Notes: generated by a model from the letters alone, not told the origin. DNA of 64,000 nucleotides from Ottowia flava (GCF_008017535.1 NZ_VRUA01000004.1:62001-126000); one strand, 5' to 3'. Counted from the first letter of the stretch, positions 11,018 to 19,962 are shown. Numbers and translations are program-made.

Positions 11018-12001
11018 TCACTGGCTGAGGCGCGTCACGCCCGGCAGCTCGCAGGCATACACCGCGTTGCGCAAGGCGGCGATCGCCTCGTAGCGGGTGA
11101 AGCTGCGGCGCCAGGCCAACACCACGCGCCGCGTCGGCGGCGCGCTGTGTCCGTCGCCATCCAGAATAGGCAGGTAGCGCACGAACTGCTCGTCGCTGTG
11201 CGCCCCCATCGGACGGCCATCGGCCGCTCCATCCAATTGGCCCGGCGGCACCGACAGACGCGGCACCAGGGTCACGCCCATGCCAGCAGCGACCATGTGC
11301 TTGATGGTCTCCAGCGACGAGCCTTCAAAACTCTTGCGAATGCCTTCCGCATTGCTGGCGTAGCGGGCGAATTCGGGGCACACCTCCAGCACATGGTCGC
11401 GGAAACAATGGCCCGTGCCCAGCAGCAACATGGTCTCGTTCTTGAGCTGCTCGCTCGACACCGCCGGCAGTTTTCCCAGTGCATGGCCCACCGGCACCGC
11501 GGCGACAAAGGGCTCGTCGTACAGCGGGGCGATCGCCAGGCCGGTGTCGGGAAAGGGCTCGGCCAGGATCGCGCAATCGATCTCACCCATGCGCAGCATC
11601 TCCAGCAGGCGGACGGTGAAGTTCTCCTGCAGCATCAGCGGCATCTGGGGCGTGCGCTCAATGATCTGGCGCACCAGGTCCGGCAGCAGGTAGGGGCCAA
11701 TGGTGTAGATCACGCCCAACCGCAGCGGGCCACCCAGCGGGTCCTTGCCGCGCTGCGCAATTTCCTTGATCTCGGCAGCCTGCTCCAGCACGCTTTGGGC
11801 CTGGCGCACGATCTGCTCGCCCAGTGGCGTCACCGTCACTTCGCCCGCGCTGCGCTCGAACAGCTTGATGTCCAGCTCTTCCTCCAGCTTCTTGACCGCC
11901 ACCGACAAGGTCGGCTGCGAGACAAAGCAGGCTTCCGCGGCCTTGCCGAAGTGCTTCTCACGGGCGACGGCAACGATGTACTTGAGTTCGGTCAGGGTCA
12001 T
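11018..12001 (-). CDS. oxyR: Peroxide-sensing LysR-type regulator OxyR
   Basis: LysR-family activator of the hydrogen peroxide response. The 327 residues start MTLTELKYIVAVAREKHFGK (winged HTH, 1-60: FVSQPTLSVAVKKLEEELD). The redox cysteines sit at C199 and C208 in GTGHCFRDHVLEVCPEF, the same numbering as in E. coli OxyR, which makes the assignment strong. The ATG at 12001 gives the standard N-terminus. It lies 127 bases downstream of recG on the same strand, a pairing I associate with Burkholderiales. Confidence 0.95.
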   Translation of the reverse strand: MTLTELKYIVAVAREKHFGKAAEACFVSQPTLSVAVKKLEEELDIKLFERSAGEVTVTPLGEQIVRQAQSVLEQAAEIKEIAQRGKDPLGGPLRLGVIYTIGPYLLPDLVRQIIERTPQMPLMLQENFTVRLLEMLRMGEIDCAILAEPFPDTGLAIAPLYDEPFVAAVPVGHALGKLPAVSSEQLKNETMLLLGTGHCFRDHVLEVCPEFARYASNAEGIRKSFEGSSLETIKHMVAAGMGVTLVPRLSVPPGQLDGAADGRPMGAHSDEQFVRYLPILDGDGHSAPPTRRVVLAWRRSFTRYEAIAALRNAVYACELPGVTRLSQ

Positions 12002-12128
12002 GCAATCTCTGCTCGCGAAGCCGGGCGGCCAGCAGCAGCATGATCGCACAACGCCCGCGCATCGCGGAGGCCAAATCCCACTGTCGGTGGGGCCACTCAG
12101 GTCGGCACACAAGGGCGCGCGGCGGCGC

Positions 12129-14237
12129 TCACGCCTTCAGATAATCCGCCCGTTCGCCCAGCCAGCGATCGACGTGGCGTGCGGCGAGATCAGGAAATTC
12201 ATCCAGCATTCGCGGCGCCGCCTCGCGCGCCCATTCCAGCAGGGGCGCATCGTCCTGCAAATCGGCAAAGCGCAGCAGCGCGGCGCCGCTTTGGCGCGCG
12301 CCCAGGAACTCGCCCGGGCCGCGGATGTCCAGGTCGCGCCGGGCGATCTCGAAGCCGTCGGTCGTCTCGGCCATCGCCCGCAGGCGGGCACGCGCCGTCT
12401 CGCCCAGACGGCCGCCTTCGGGTGCCGAATACATCAGGACGCAGGCCGATGCCGCAGCGCCGCGGCCCACGCGCCCGCGCAGCTGGTGCAGCTGGCTGAG
12501 GCCAAAGCGCTCGCCGTGTTCGATCACCATCAGGCTGGCGTTGGGCACGTCCACGCCCACTTCGATCACCGTGGTGCTGACCAGCACCGCCATCTGACCG
12601 GCGCTGAACAGCGACATCACCGCCTTCTTCTCGGCCGGTGGCATGCGCGAATGCAGCAGCCCCACCATCGCCTCAGGCAGCGCTGCAGACAGCTCGGCGT
12701 GTGTTTCGGTGGCGTTGCTCAGGTCCAGCGCCTCGCTCTCTTCGATCAGCGGGCAGACCCAGTACACCTGCCGGCCCTGCGCCACTTGCGCGCGGATGCG
12801 CTCGATCACCTCAGCGCGGCGCTGTTCGCTGACCAGCTTGGTGACCACCGGCGTGCGCCCGGGCGGCAGTTCGTCCAGCGTCGACACGTCCAGGTCGGCG
12901 TAATAGCTCATGGCCAGCGTGCGCGGGATCGGCGTGGCACTCATCATCAGCATGTGTGGCTCTTGCGCGACCTGCTTATCATCCCCTGCCCGCTCCGTTT
13001 CCGATAGCTTGTTGCGCAGAGCCAGCCTTTGTTCCACGCCGAAACGGTGCTGCTCGTCGATGATGGCCAACCCCAGGCGGCGGAACTTGACCTGCGCCTG
13101 GATGACCGCGTGCGTGCCGATCACCAGCGCCGCCTCACCGCTGTCGATCAGCGCCAGCATCTCGCCGCGCGCCTTCTTTTTCTGGCTACCGGTCAGCCAG
13201 GCGACGCGCTGGCCGCGCGCTTCCAGCAGCGGCGCCAGCCAGTCCACCAGTTTCGCGAAATGCTGCTCGGCCAGGATCTCGGTCGGCGCCATCAGCGCGC
13301 ACTGCCAGCCCGCGTCGATGGCGACGCACGCCGCCAGCGCGGCCACCACCGTCTTGCCACTGCCGACGTCACCTTGCAGCAGGCGGTGCATGGGCTGGGT
13401 GCGCGCCAGATCCTGCGCGATCTCCTCGCCCACGCGGCGCTGCGCGCCCGTCAAACCAAAGGGCAACGCGGCCAGCAGCTGCTCATGCAATCCGCCAGCC
13501 TGTGATGGCAACACCGGCGCGCGCAGCCGGTGGCGCGCGCGCCGCGCCTGCAACTGCGACAACTGCTGCGCCAGCAGCTCTTCGGCCTTCAGGCGCTGCC
13601 ACGCTGGGTGGGTGTGGTCTTCCAGCTGCACCAGCGCCACGTCGGGCGCTGGGTGATGCAAAAAAGCTAGCGCCTTGCGCAGTTCCCACAAGGGTTTTCC
13701 TCTGATTTCACCCAGAATCTCGGGTGGCACGGTGGCCGACAAGTCGGCCTGCGCCAGCCCGGCGCCCACGGCCTTGCGCAGGTAGGCTTGGGGCAACCCG
13801 GCCACCGTCGGGTACACCGGCGTCAGCGCCTCGGGCAATGCGCCGCCGGCCGCGCGCACCGTGGGGTGCATCATGGTCAGGCCGCCAAAGCCGCCGCGCA
13901 GTTCGCCCCGCACGCGGATTCGCGTGCCCACCGCCATCTGCTTTTGCTGCGAAGGGTAGAAATTGAAGAAGCGCAGCACGCAGCTGTCGCTGCCGTCGTT
14001 AACGCTGACCAGCAACTGCCGGCGCGGGCGAAAGCTGACTTCCTGCTGCGTCACTTCGCCCTCGATCTGCACCGTGTCGCCGTCCAGCGCGTCGGCCAGG
14101 CGCACCACGCGCGTCTCGTCTTCGTAGCGCAGCGGTAGGTGCAGCGCCAGGTCGATCGGGCGCACCAGACCCAGCTTGCGCAGCGCTTTTTGCGGAACGC
14201 TGAGCTTGTCGGGGGCGGGCTTGGCCGAAGCGGGCAT
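12129..14237 (-). CDS. recG: ATP-dependent DNA helicase RecG
   Basis: Branch-migration helicase that rescues stalled replication forks and processes recombination intermediates. The 702 residues contain the wedge/OB domain (about 55-150), Walker [13 protein letters not shown] (about 289-300), the DEQH box in [35 protein letters not shown], the motif V/VI region and [15 protein letters not shown] near the C-terminus. The ATG at 14237 gives [15 protein letters not shown], and queA diverges 61 bases away. The loop between EQRLALRNK and MLMMSATP is about nine residues longer than in E. coli and contains a short copy of the dispersed repeat (13003-13024). Confidence 0.97.
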   Translation of the reverse strand: MPASAKPAPDKLSVPQKALRKLGLVRPIDLALHLPLRYEDETRVVRLADALDGDTVQIEGEVTQQEVSFRPRRQLLVSVNDGSDSCVLRFFNFYPSQQKQMAVGTRIRVRGELRGGFGGLTMMHPTVRAAGGALPEALTPVYPTVAGLPQAYLRKAVGAGLAQADLSATVPPEILGEIRGKPLWELRKALAFLHHPAPDVALVQLEDHTHPAWQRLKAEELLAQQLSQLQARRARHRLRAPVLPSQAGGLHEQLLAALPFGLTGAQRRVGEEIAQDLARTQPMHRLLQGDVGSGKTVVAALAACVAIDAGWQCALMAPTEILAEQHFAKLVDWLAPLLEARGQRVAWLTGSQKKKARGEMLALIDSGEAALVIGTHAVIQAQVKFRRLGLAIIDEQHRFGVEQRLALRNKLSETERAGDDKQVAQEPHMLMMSATPIPRTLAMSYYADLDVSTLDELPPGRTPVVTKLVSEQRRAEVIERIRAQVAQGRQVYWVCPLIEESEALDLSNATETHAELSAALPEAMVGLLHSRMPPAEKKAVMSLFSAGQMAVLVSTTVIEVGVDVPNASLMVIEHGERFGLSQLHQLRGRVGRGAAASACVLMYSAPEGGRLGETARARLRAMAETTDGFEIARRDLDIRGPGEFLGARQSGAALLRFADLQDDAPLLEWAREAAPRMLDEFPDLAARHVDRWLGERADYLKA
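13003..13024 (+). repeat. Dispersed repeat core inside recG
   Basis: GATAGCTTGTTGCGCAGAGC matches the left half of the dispersed element (GATAGCTGGTTGCGCAGG in copy 1). It lies in the variable loop of recG upstream of the [11 protein letters not shown] motif and keeps the frame. The right half is not recognisable. Confidence 0.55.
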
Positions 14238-14298
14238 GGGACAATTCTGCCTTCGCCGACACACCTTCTTGGCACGGGCCCGTCCGGCCCTCAAGCCC

Positions 14299-15363
14299 AT
14301 GCGCACCTTCACCACGAGCGACTTCGACTTCGCTCTGCCGCCCGAGCTCATCGCCCAGCACCCCGCCGCCGAACGCAGCGCCTCGCGCCTGCTTGATGGC
14401 AGCGGCCCCACACCCGTCGACCGCGTGTTCCGCGAACTGCCCACGCTGATGCGCGCGGGTGATCTGCTGGTCTTCAACGACACCCAGGTGGTGAAAGCCC
14501 GTCTCTTTGGAGAAAAGGCCACCGGCGGCAAGCTCGAACTGCTGATCGAGCGCGTGCTGCCCGACGGCACCGTGGCCGCGCACATGAAGGTCAGCAAAAA
14601 ACCGCCGGTGGGCGCACTGCTGCACATGGACGGTGGCGCCACCGCCGAACTGCTCGGCCGCTGGCCCGACGCGCAGGGCCCGCTGTTCCACCTGCGCCTG
14701 TCGCAGGACGCCTACCAGCTCATGGCGGCGCACGGCCACATGCCGCTGCCGCCCTACATCGAACGCAACCAGGCGCACGCCGACCCCGACGCGGCCGAGG
14801 ATGCCGAGCGCTACCAGACGGTTTTCGCCAAAAACCCCGGCGCCGTCGCCGCCCCCACCGCGGCCCTGCATTTCGACGAAGCGGTGCTGGCCGCGCTCGA
14901 CGCGCGCGGCGTGCAGCGCGCCGCCGTCACCCTGCACGTCGGCGCAGGCACCTTCCAGCCCGTGAAGAGCGACCACATCGCCGACCACGTGATGCACCGC
15001 GAGCGCTACCACGTGCCGCCCGCCACGCAGCAGGCCATCGCCGACTGCCGCGCGCGCGGCGGCCGCGTGGTGGCCGTAGGCACGACCAGCGTGCGCACGC
15101 TGGAAAGCTGGGCCCAGCGTGGCGAGCCCAGCGGCGACACCGGCATCTTCATCACGCCCGGCTACGACTGGCAGGTGGTGGATGCGCTGATCACCAACTT
15201 CCACCTGCCGCGCAGCACGCTGATGATGCTGGTCAGCGCTTTCTCGGGCTACGACCACATCATGGCGCTGTACCGCCACGCCATCGCCGAGCGCTACCGC
15301 TTCTTCAGCTACGGCGACGCGATGTGGCTGGTGCGCCAGAGCGCGCCGTCGCCTACCGCCTGA
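14299..15363 (+). CDS. queA: S-adenosylmethionine:tRNA ribosyltransferase-isomerase
   Basis: Queuosine synthesis: transfers and isomerises the ribosyl group of SAM to make epoxyqueuosine in tRNA. The 354 residues show the QueA hallmarks [89 protein letters not shown] and [20 protein letters not shown]. The start at 14299 ([11 protein letters not shown]) is the family start. It diverges from recG. A second queuosine gene, tgt, lies at 24476, so the pathway is split in this window. Confidence 0.97.
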   Translation: MRTFTTSDFDFALPPELIAQHPAAERSASRLLDGSGPTPVDRVFRELPTLMRAGDLLVFNDTQVVKARLFGEKATGGKLELLIERVLPDGTVAAHMKVSKKPPVGALLHMDGGATAELLGRWPDAQGPLFHLRLSQDAYQLMAAHGHMPLPPYIERNQAHADPDAAEDAERYQTVFAKNPGAVAAPTAALHFDEAVLAALDARGVQRAAVTLHVGAGTFQPVKSDHIADHVMHRERYHVPPATQQAIADCRARGGRVVAVGTTSVRTLESWAQRGEPSGDTGIFITPGYDWQVVDALITNFHLPRSTLMMLVSAFSGYDHIMALYRHAIAERYRFFSYGDAMWLVRQSAPSPTA

Positions 15364-15364
15364 G

Positions 15365-15421
15365 TTACAAGCCATTTAGGCCTGTAAGCCGCGCGCAGCA
15401 AGCGCGGGCAGCTATTCTTTT
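15365..15421 (-). repeat. Dispersed repeat, downstream of queA (first of a pair)
   Basis: Read on the minus strand this is AATAGCTGCCCGCGCTTGCT, then GCGCGCGGCTTACAGGCC and TAAATGGCTTGTAAC. This is the GCGC..GGAGGCC subtype of the dispersed element. It begins right after the queA stop (TGA at 15361-15363) and is followed by a second similar copy. Confidence 0.75.
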
Positions 15422-15477
15422 AGAGACCGCAACGCGGTGTACTGGTGCGCCAAGGCGACCCGTCGCACAGCCCCTGA

Positions 15478-15535
15478 ATTTCAAGCCTTCTAGGCCTCCA
15501 AGCCGCGTGCAGCAAGCGCGACGAGCTATTCTTTC
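15478..15535 (-). repeat. Dispersed repeat, second copy downstream of queA
   Basis: On the minus strand it reads GAATAGCTCGTCGCGCTTGC, then TGCACGCGGCTTGGAGGCC and TAGAAGGCTTGAAAT. It closely resembles the copy at 15365-15421 about 55 bases away, so the two form a tandem, same-orientation pair between queA and arfB. A local duplication is likely. Confidence 0.8.
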
Positions 15536-15559
15536 AGGAGGAATGGCAGCCTGCGATCT

Positions 15560-15958
15560 TCAATCGTCCACCCGCCGCCGCAGCGCCTTCACTTGCGAGC
15601 GCTGGGCCTTGCCTTCCAGTCGCCGCTGCTTTGAGCCGTAGGTCGGCTTGGTCGGGCGGCGGATTTCGGGCACCTGCGCCGCCTCATCCACGATGGCCTG
15701 CAGGCGCTCCAGCGCCAGGGCGCGGTTCTGCTCCTGCGTGCGGGCGGACTGCGCCTTGATCAACAGCACGCCTTCCTTGGTCACGCGGCGCCCAGGCAGC
15801 GCCAGCAGGCGCTCCTTCACCGCCGCGGGCAGCGACGAGGCCTGGATGTCGAAGCGCAGGTGCACCGCCGTCGACACCTTGTTGACGTTCTGCCCGCCCG
15901 GCCCCTGCGCCCGCACGGCCGTCCATTCGACCTCGCCTTCCTTCACCTGGCACGCCAC
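15560..15958 (-). CDS. arfB: Peptidyl-tRNA hydrolase / ribosome rescue factor ArfB
   Basis: Release-factor-like protein that hydrolyses peptidyl-tRNA on stalled ribosomes. The 132 residues carry the catalytic GGQ in AQGPGGQNVNKVSTAVHLRF (GGQ at 21-23) and the long basic C-terminal tail (PTKPTYGSKQRRLEGKAQRS, then KALRRRVDD) that enters the mRNA channel in the family. The start is GTG at 15958: the only in-frame codons upstream lead directly into the TAG that ends the preceding gene (15968-15970), so nothing longer is possible. It is probably translationally coupled to that gene, nine bases away. Confidence 0.9.
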   Translation of the reverse strand: MACQVKEGEVEWTAVRAQGPGGQNVNKVSTAVHLRFDIQASSLPAAVKERLLALPGRRVTKEGVLLIKAQSARTQEQNRALALERLQAIVDEAAQVPEIRRPTKPTYGSKQRRLEGKAQRSQVKALRRRVDD

Positions 15959-15967
15959 GCGCCACCC

Positions 15968-16729
15968 CTAGAAGCGCTCGCCCATCGGCAGGTAACGCCA
16001 CTGCCCCACCGGCAGCCCCGCCATCGGCACGCGGCCCAGGCGGATGCGCCGCAGCGCCTGCAGTTGCAGCCCCACCTGCGCGCACATCCACTCCACACGC
16101 TCGGGCGCGATGCCCTTCATGGCCAAGCGCAGCCGCGTTTCGCTCTGCCAGCTCACGCGCGCAGGCGGCAGCGGCCGACCGGCCCAGACCAGGCCGTGAC
16201 CCAGGCGCGCCAAGCCGCCAGGAGCCATGCCGTCCCTACCCTGCACTTCGGCGATCAGTTCCTGTTCGACAAACGCCGCGTCTTCCGTCAGCTTGCGCAC
16301 CACCCCCGGCGCCTGGCTGAACACGCACAGACCGCTGGCCGGTGTGGGCAGCGGCATCAGCGCCTGCAACCCGCGCAGGTGCGCCGTGCTCAAGCGAATG
16401 CCCGACGTGTCACCCGACCAGTGCGCCGCTTCGGTCAGCTGATCCAGCGCGGCTTGGGTCGACACCCCCGCGGGTTTGTGCAGCAGCAGCGTGGCAGGCA
16501 GCACCGGCTGCAAACGCGTCGGCAGAGGCGCCTGCCCATCCACCTCGACACTCTGACCGGGCGCCACGCGCTCCTGCGGCGTGCGCACGCACACCCCATC
16601 CACCCGCACCCAGCCTTCGGCGATGTACTGCTCGGCCTGGCGCCGCGAGCAGGTCAGCAGCGCGGCGACGGCCTTGGCCAGACGCTGGCCTTCGGGTTCG
16701 CTGGGTGATGTGCCTGCGGCGGCGGTCAC
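15968..16729 (-). CDS. RsuA/RluB-type pseudouridine synthase homologue lacking catalytic Asp
   Basis: A 253-residue protein with an N-terminal S4 RNA-binding domain (about 15-65: RLAKAVAALLTCSRRQAEQY) and a pseudouridine-synthase fold (LLLHKPAGVS at 81-90; C-terminal RLGRVPMAGLPVGQWRYLPM). The catalytic motif normally reads G-R-L-D-x-x-T-x-G-L; here it reads MPLPTPASGLCVF (125-137), with Pro128 in place of the Asp. The paralogue at 58906-59724 keeps GRLDIDSTGLLVL. It is therefore probably not a pseudouridine synthase but an RNA-binding relic or repurposed protein. The GTG start at 16729 overlaps the stop of the small upstream gene (GTGA), and arfB follows. Confidence 0.8.
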   Translation of the reverse strand: MTAAAGTSPSEPEGQRLAKAVAALLTCSRRQAEQYIAEGWVRVDGVCVRTPQERVAPGQSVEVDGQAPLPTRLQPVLPATLLLHKPAGVSTQAALDQLTEAAHWSGDTSGIRLSTAHLRGLQALMPLPTPASGLCVFSQAPGVVRKLTEDAAFVEQELIAEVQGRDGMAPGGLARLGHGLVWAGRPLPPARVSWQSETRLRLAMKGIAPERVEWMCAQVGLQLQALRRIRLGRVPMAGLPVGQWRYLPMGERF

Positions 16730-16881
16730 AGCGAGCGCGCCTTGACGGCGGCCGCGGCCTGCGCAATCAAATCGCGCCCGACTAGCGCTGGCGCACGAGC
16801 GGCGATCTGGTTGGGAGGAATTTTCAGGAGGTTGAGGCGCTGGCGCTTGTCTTGGGTGGCGGGAGCCGATGGAGATGTCAT
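16726..16881 (-). CDS. Small conserved-looking protein of unknown function
   Basis: A 51-residue ORF (MTSPSAPATQDKRQRLNLLK, then IPPNQIAARAPALVGRDLIAQ, then a short Ala/Lys-rich tail) whose TGA stop overlaps the GTG start of the pseudouridine-synthase homologue. This suggests a three-gene coupled unit ending in arfB. The ATG at 16881 is used; a TTG nine codons upstream would give 60 residues. The coupling and the non-random composition support a real gene. I recognise no domain. Confidence 0.55.
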   Translation of the reverse strand: MTSPSAPATQDKRQRLNLLKIPPNQIAARAPALVGRDLIAQAAAAVKARSL

Positions 16882-16984
16882 GGGGTAGATGTTACGCAGC
16901 GAAGCCAATCAAGTCTTGCTGATCGTGTGGTGCACACATCCGTGGTCGAAAAACGCAAAGAAGCGGTCACTTAGATCTGAAATC

Positions 16985-17395
16985 TCAAGATCAGCAGCCA
17001 GCCCAATGACGACATTGCGATAGCAAAGACGGTTCTGCAGCGGTTGGGCGTCCGCCTTCGGATGTTTCAACGCAGTTGAAGTCTGTGCAGAAGGAAAACT
17101 CCGGCGGGCAGGGCGAGGTGGATGGCCAGCGCCAGTCCACGCGCATGATTGCCACCGTGGGCTCGGTCGCTGAAATCAGCGCCATCCGGTGCCGCTGTCG
17201 GATGGCCGCTGGGTGCGGCTGGACCAGATCGCTCGGGTCGAGTCCGGTCACGTGCTGCTGATCGACAGCAATCAGGATGGTCGTGCCGTTTCCATCGGCA
17301 ACCTGCTGATCACACGCATGGTGATGCGCGGTGTCCATCTGCTTTGTCGTGAGTTCCGAGGATATACAAAAGCTGTAAGCAGTGGCAACATGGAG
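16985..17395 (+). pseudogene. Remnant of an RND-type efflux transporter
   Basis: Two adjoining frames together read like a fragment of the porter domain of an HAE1/acriflavin-type RND pump: VSTQLKSVQKENSGGQGEVD, then QRQSTRMIATVGSVAEISAI in the frame around 17060-17200, continued after a one-base slip near 17200 by VPLSDGRWVRLDQIARVESG. The composite pattern (quaternary 'GG.G...G..QS.R..ATV....E' and 'PLSDGR.VRLDQIA.V') is what I know from that family. There is no start, no membrane segments and no partner genes, so this is a decayed fragment. It occupies most of the otherwise gene-free stretch 16882-17424. Confidence 0.5.
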
Positions 17396-17424
17396 CGCCC
17401 TCGCGCACGCAGGGATTAAAAAAA

Positions 17425-17477
17425 CTATCAAAACCATAGCTGCTTGCGCCTGCCGGATGGGCGCTGGAGGCCAAAAA
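17425..17477 (+). repeat. Dispersed repeat carrying the RBS of the Kelch/IPTL gene
   Basis: CTATCAAAACCATAGCTGCT, then TGCGCCTGCCGGATGG and GCGCTGGAGGCCAAAAAG. This is the classic GCGC..GCGCTGGAGGCC subtype. Its GGAGG (17466-17470) lies eight bases before the ATG at 17479, the ideal Shine-Dalgarno position, so the element itself appears to supply the ribosome-binding site of the next gene. Confidence 0.85.
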
Positions 17478-17478
17478 G

Positions 17479-19389
17479 ATGCCAAGTACCCCGCACCCCG
17501 CCCACTTCACCCCCCGCTGGCTTCTACGTTTGGCCTGGTGCCTGTGGGCAATGGCCCTGCTGTTTGCGGGCGCCGCACACGCGCAGGCCGGCCTCTGGAC
17601 CGCCAGCGGCGACCTGGCGACGGCGCGCACCCGCCACACGGCCACGCTGCTGCCCAATGGCAAGGTGCTGGTCGCAGGGGGGGCCAACGCCAGCGGAGAC
17701 CTCGTCCAGGCCGAACTGTACGACCCCGCCACCGGCACCTGGGCCCCAGCAGCCGGCATGCTGGCTGCGCGCAGCCAGCACACGGCCACGCTGCTGCCCA
17801 ATGGCAAGGTACTCATGGCAGGGGGCTTTGGCGCCGGCACCCATGCCGAGTTGTACGATCCGGATGCCGACACCTGGACCGCCACCGGTAGCCTGACTCA
17901 AGTGCGCGTGGCCCATACCGCCACGCTGCTAGCCAATGGCAGCGTGCTGGTCGCAGGGGGCATCTCTAGCGCCAGCAGCAGCGCAGAAATCTACAACCCC
18001 GCCACCGGTACCTGGACGGCTACTGGCAGCCTGGGCCAGGGGCGCTTCTTTCACGCAGCCACGCTGCTGCCGGGCGGCAAGGTGCTGGTTGCCGGGGGTA
18101 CGCCCAATGGCGACCTCGGCCTCATCAGCGCCGAGCTATACGACCCCGTCAACGGCACATGGGCTACCACCGGCGCACTGGCCACGGGGCGTTACGGTCC
18201 CACGGCCACGCTGCTGCTCAATGGCAAGGTGCTCCTTCTCGCAGGCAACGGGGCGGGGGCAACCTTCCTCAATGCCGCTGAACTGTACGACCCCGCCACC
18301 GGCACCTGGGAAGGCACCAGCGCGTTGCCCACCCCACGCTCATTCCACACCGCGAGCCTGCTACCTGGCGGCAAAGTACTGGTCGCATCGGGGCAGGTCG
18401 ACCTTGTCCCGCCCACCAGCAGTGCGGTGGTGTACGACCCTGCCATCGGCACCTGGGCTGCCACCGGCGCGCTGGCCGAGGCGCGCAGCGAACATACGGC
18501 CACCGTGCTGCAAAGCGGCATGGTGCTTGCCGTCGGGGGGAACAACGGCGCCCCATACCTTGCCAGCACCGAGTTGTACCACCCCACCGCTCAGCCCACC
18601 CTGGCGCTGGCCGCCAGCGCCAACCCCAGCGTCCTGGGCGCCAGCGTCACCCTGACCGCCACGATGGGCAGCGCCAGCAGCCCCACGGGCACGGTGGCTT
18701 TCAGCGCGGACGGCGTGCCGTTGGCCTGCGCCGCCCCGCCCGCCATCAGTGGCAGCACGGCCACCTGCACCGTCAGCGGCCTGCTGGTGGGCGCGCACAC
18801 CCTCACCGCCAGCTACGCGGGCGACGCCAGCAACTCTTCCGCCACGAGCTTCCCGCTGGCACACACCGTGGACAAGGCCAGTCTGGGCACAGGGCCCACG
18901 GGGGTCACCGTCAGCGGCCCGCCCGGCTGCGTGGTTGGCAGCCTAGCACTGGCCGACGCCACCCCTGCCGACAACTTGCCCGCTAACGCCACCGCCCCGC
19001 TGGGCGTGCTGCGCTTCACCGCCACGGGCTGCGCGGGCGCCACGCTCACGATCACGGTGGACTACCCTGCAGGCAGCCTGACGGGCCTCACGCCCTACAA
19101 ATTCGGCCCGGCCAGCGCAGGCGCCACGCCGAATTGGTTTGCCCACGGCGGCAAGACCGGCGACAGCGTGACCTACACCGTGACCGATAACGGCACGGGC
19201 GACAACCAGAGCGCGACCAGTGGCCCCAACGTGGGTGTGATCGAAGACCCCCACGCGATGCTGCTGTTGGCGCCGGCACCCGGCGGCGCGCAGGCGATTC
19301 CCACGCTCTCCGAGTGGGGGCTGGCGCTGCTGGCGGCAGTGCTGGGGATGCTGGGCGCGCGGGGCTGGCGCAGGCCGCTATCCCTTTGA
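17479..19389 (+). CDS. Exported Kelch-repeat protein with IPTL-CTERM sorting signal
   Basis: A 636-residue surface or secreted protein. Signal peptide: LLRLAWCLWAMALLFAGAAH, then AQA (about 14-36). Seven Kelch-like blades follow (about 45-373), each of the form R..HTATLLPNGKVLVAGG ... AELYDPATGTW. Next comes an Ig-like domain (about 374-475), a 'choice-of-anchor U'-type domain (about 480-600) and the C-terminal AIPTLSEWGLALLAAVLGML, then an Arg-rich end, which is the IPTL-CTERM tripartite signal (motif, TM helix, basic cluster). By family the tail is processed by an exosortase-like enzyme; none is in the window. Its role, perhaps carbohydrate binding or adhesion, is not determined. Confidence 0.85.
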   Translation: MPSTPHPAHFTPRWLLRLAWCLWAMALLFAGAAHAQAGLWTASGDLATARTRHTATLLPNGKVLVAGGANASGDLVQAELYDPATGTWAPAAGMLAARSQHTATLLPNGKVLMAGGFGAGTHAELYDPDADTWTATGSLTQVRVAHTATLLANGSVLVAGGISSASSSAEIYNPATGTWTATGSLGQGRFFHAATLLPGGKVLVAGGTPNGDLGLISAELYDPVNGTWATTGALATGRYGPTATLLLNGKVLLLAGNGAGATFLNAAELYDPATGTWEGTSALPTPRSFHTASLLPGGKVLVASGQVDLVPPTSSAVVYDPAIGTWAATGALAEARSEHTATVLQSGMVLAVGGNNGAPYLASTELYHPTAQPTLALAASANPSVLGASVTLTATMGSASSPTGTVAFSADGVPLACAAPPAISGSTATCTVSGLLVGAHTLTASYAGDASNSSATSFPLAHTVDKASLGTGPTGVTVSGPPGCVVGSLALADATPADNLPANATAPLGVLRFTATGCAGATLTITVDYPAGSLTGLTPYKFGPASAGATPNWFAHGGKTGDSVTYTVTDNGTGDNQSATSGPNVGVIEDPHAMLLLAPAPGGAQAIPTLSEWGLALLAAVLGMLGARGWRRPLSL

Positions 19390-19905
19390 AGGTATGGCCA
19401 GCGTGGCGCAAACTCGCGCTCAATGAACTGCATGACCGCTCCACGCGTCCACAGCGCGAACTCCATCTTCAGCTGTTCGTGCCTGAATCGTCCTGAATCG
19501 CCTTGGTTTACCTGCACACCTTTGAGTCAGTGTCTGGAATCAGTCATCGCGGACATTGGCCGAGGAGCTCTGAATGTCCCAAGTCAGCCTTCAGCAGTAG
19601 TTAGAGGAAACTGTACAGATACCACTTGGTGACCCAAAGCGGTTTCGCAGATGGCAATGGTGTGCCCTCCGTCAAAACACCGACAACTCCGCCCTCGCCT
19701 ACTGTTTCTCGCACGCTGGCGACCCAACAGCCAGGCGAGCCGGTAGGGCGACTCAGCAACGGCTCGCCACTAACGCAGCTTTCGCACCGCAGATAGGTGC
19801 GGAGTTCGATATCACCCGCAGCACAAGACAAGCCGAGGCATGCGCGGAATGATGGATGCTGTGCTGCGGGCGCAAGAGCGCCAACGCCTCGCGGAAGCTT
19901 TTCGA
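19390..19905. other. Gene-free interval after the Kelch/IPTL gene
   Basis: About 515 bases between the Kelch-protein stop and the next dispersed repeat. Short ORFs of 60-76 codons occur on both strands, but none shows a recognisable domain or a convincing start. No terminator hairpin with a T-run could be identified directly after 19389. Confidence 0.5.
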
Positions 19906-19960
19906 TTAAAAACAGCCTTAGCGCTCGCCCGAAAAGCGCGAGAAGCTATGCTTTTTGAAG
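19906..19960 (-). repeat. Dispersed repeat upstream of the Rieske gene stop
   Basis: On the minus strand: CTTCAAAAAGCATAGCTTCT, CGCGCTTTTCGGGCGAGCGC, TAAGGCTGTTTTTAA. This is the GCGC..GCGC subtype, with internal self-complementarity (CTCGC / GCGAG) and flanking T-runs. It lies immediately downstream of the Rieske ferredoxin gene stop and could fold as a 3'-end hairpin. Confidence 0.8.
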
Positions 19961-19962
19961 AC

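Noticed and set aside
15365-15535. Two similar repeats as a start of a CRISPR array
   Set aside because: Only two diverged copies, spacing is not that of spacers, copies occur elsewhere singly, and there are no cas genes.
16991-17485. A 164-codon minus-strand frame opposite the RND remnant
   Set aside because: The plus-strand frames resemble a known transporter family, while this frame has no recognisable features.
19423-19831. Short ORFs of 69 and 76 codons after the Kelch gene
   Set aside because: No RBS, no domain and no coding-like composition; treated as gene-free.
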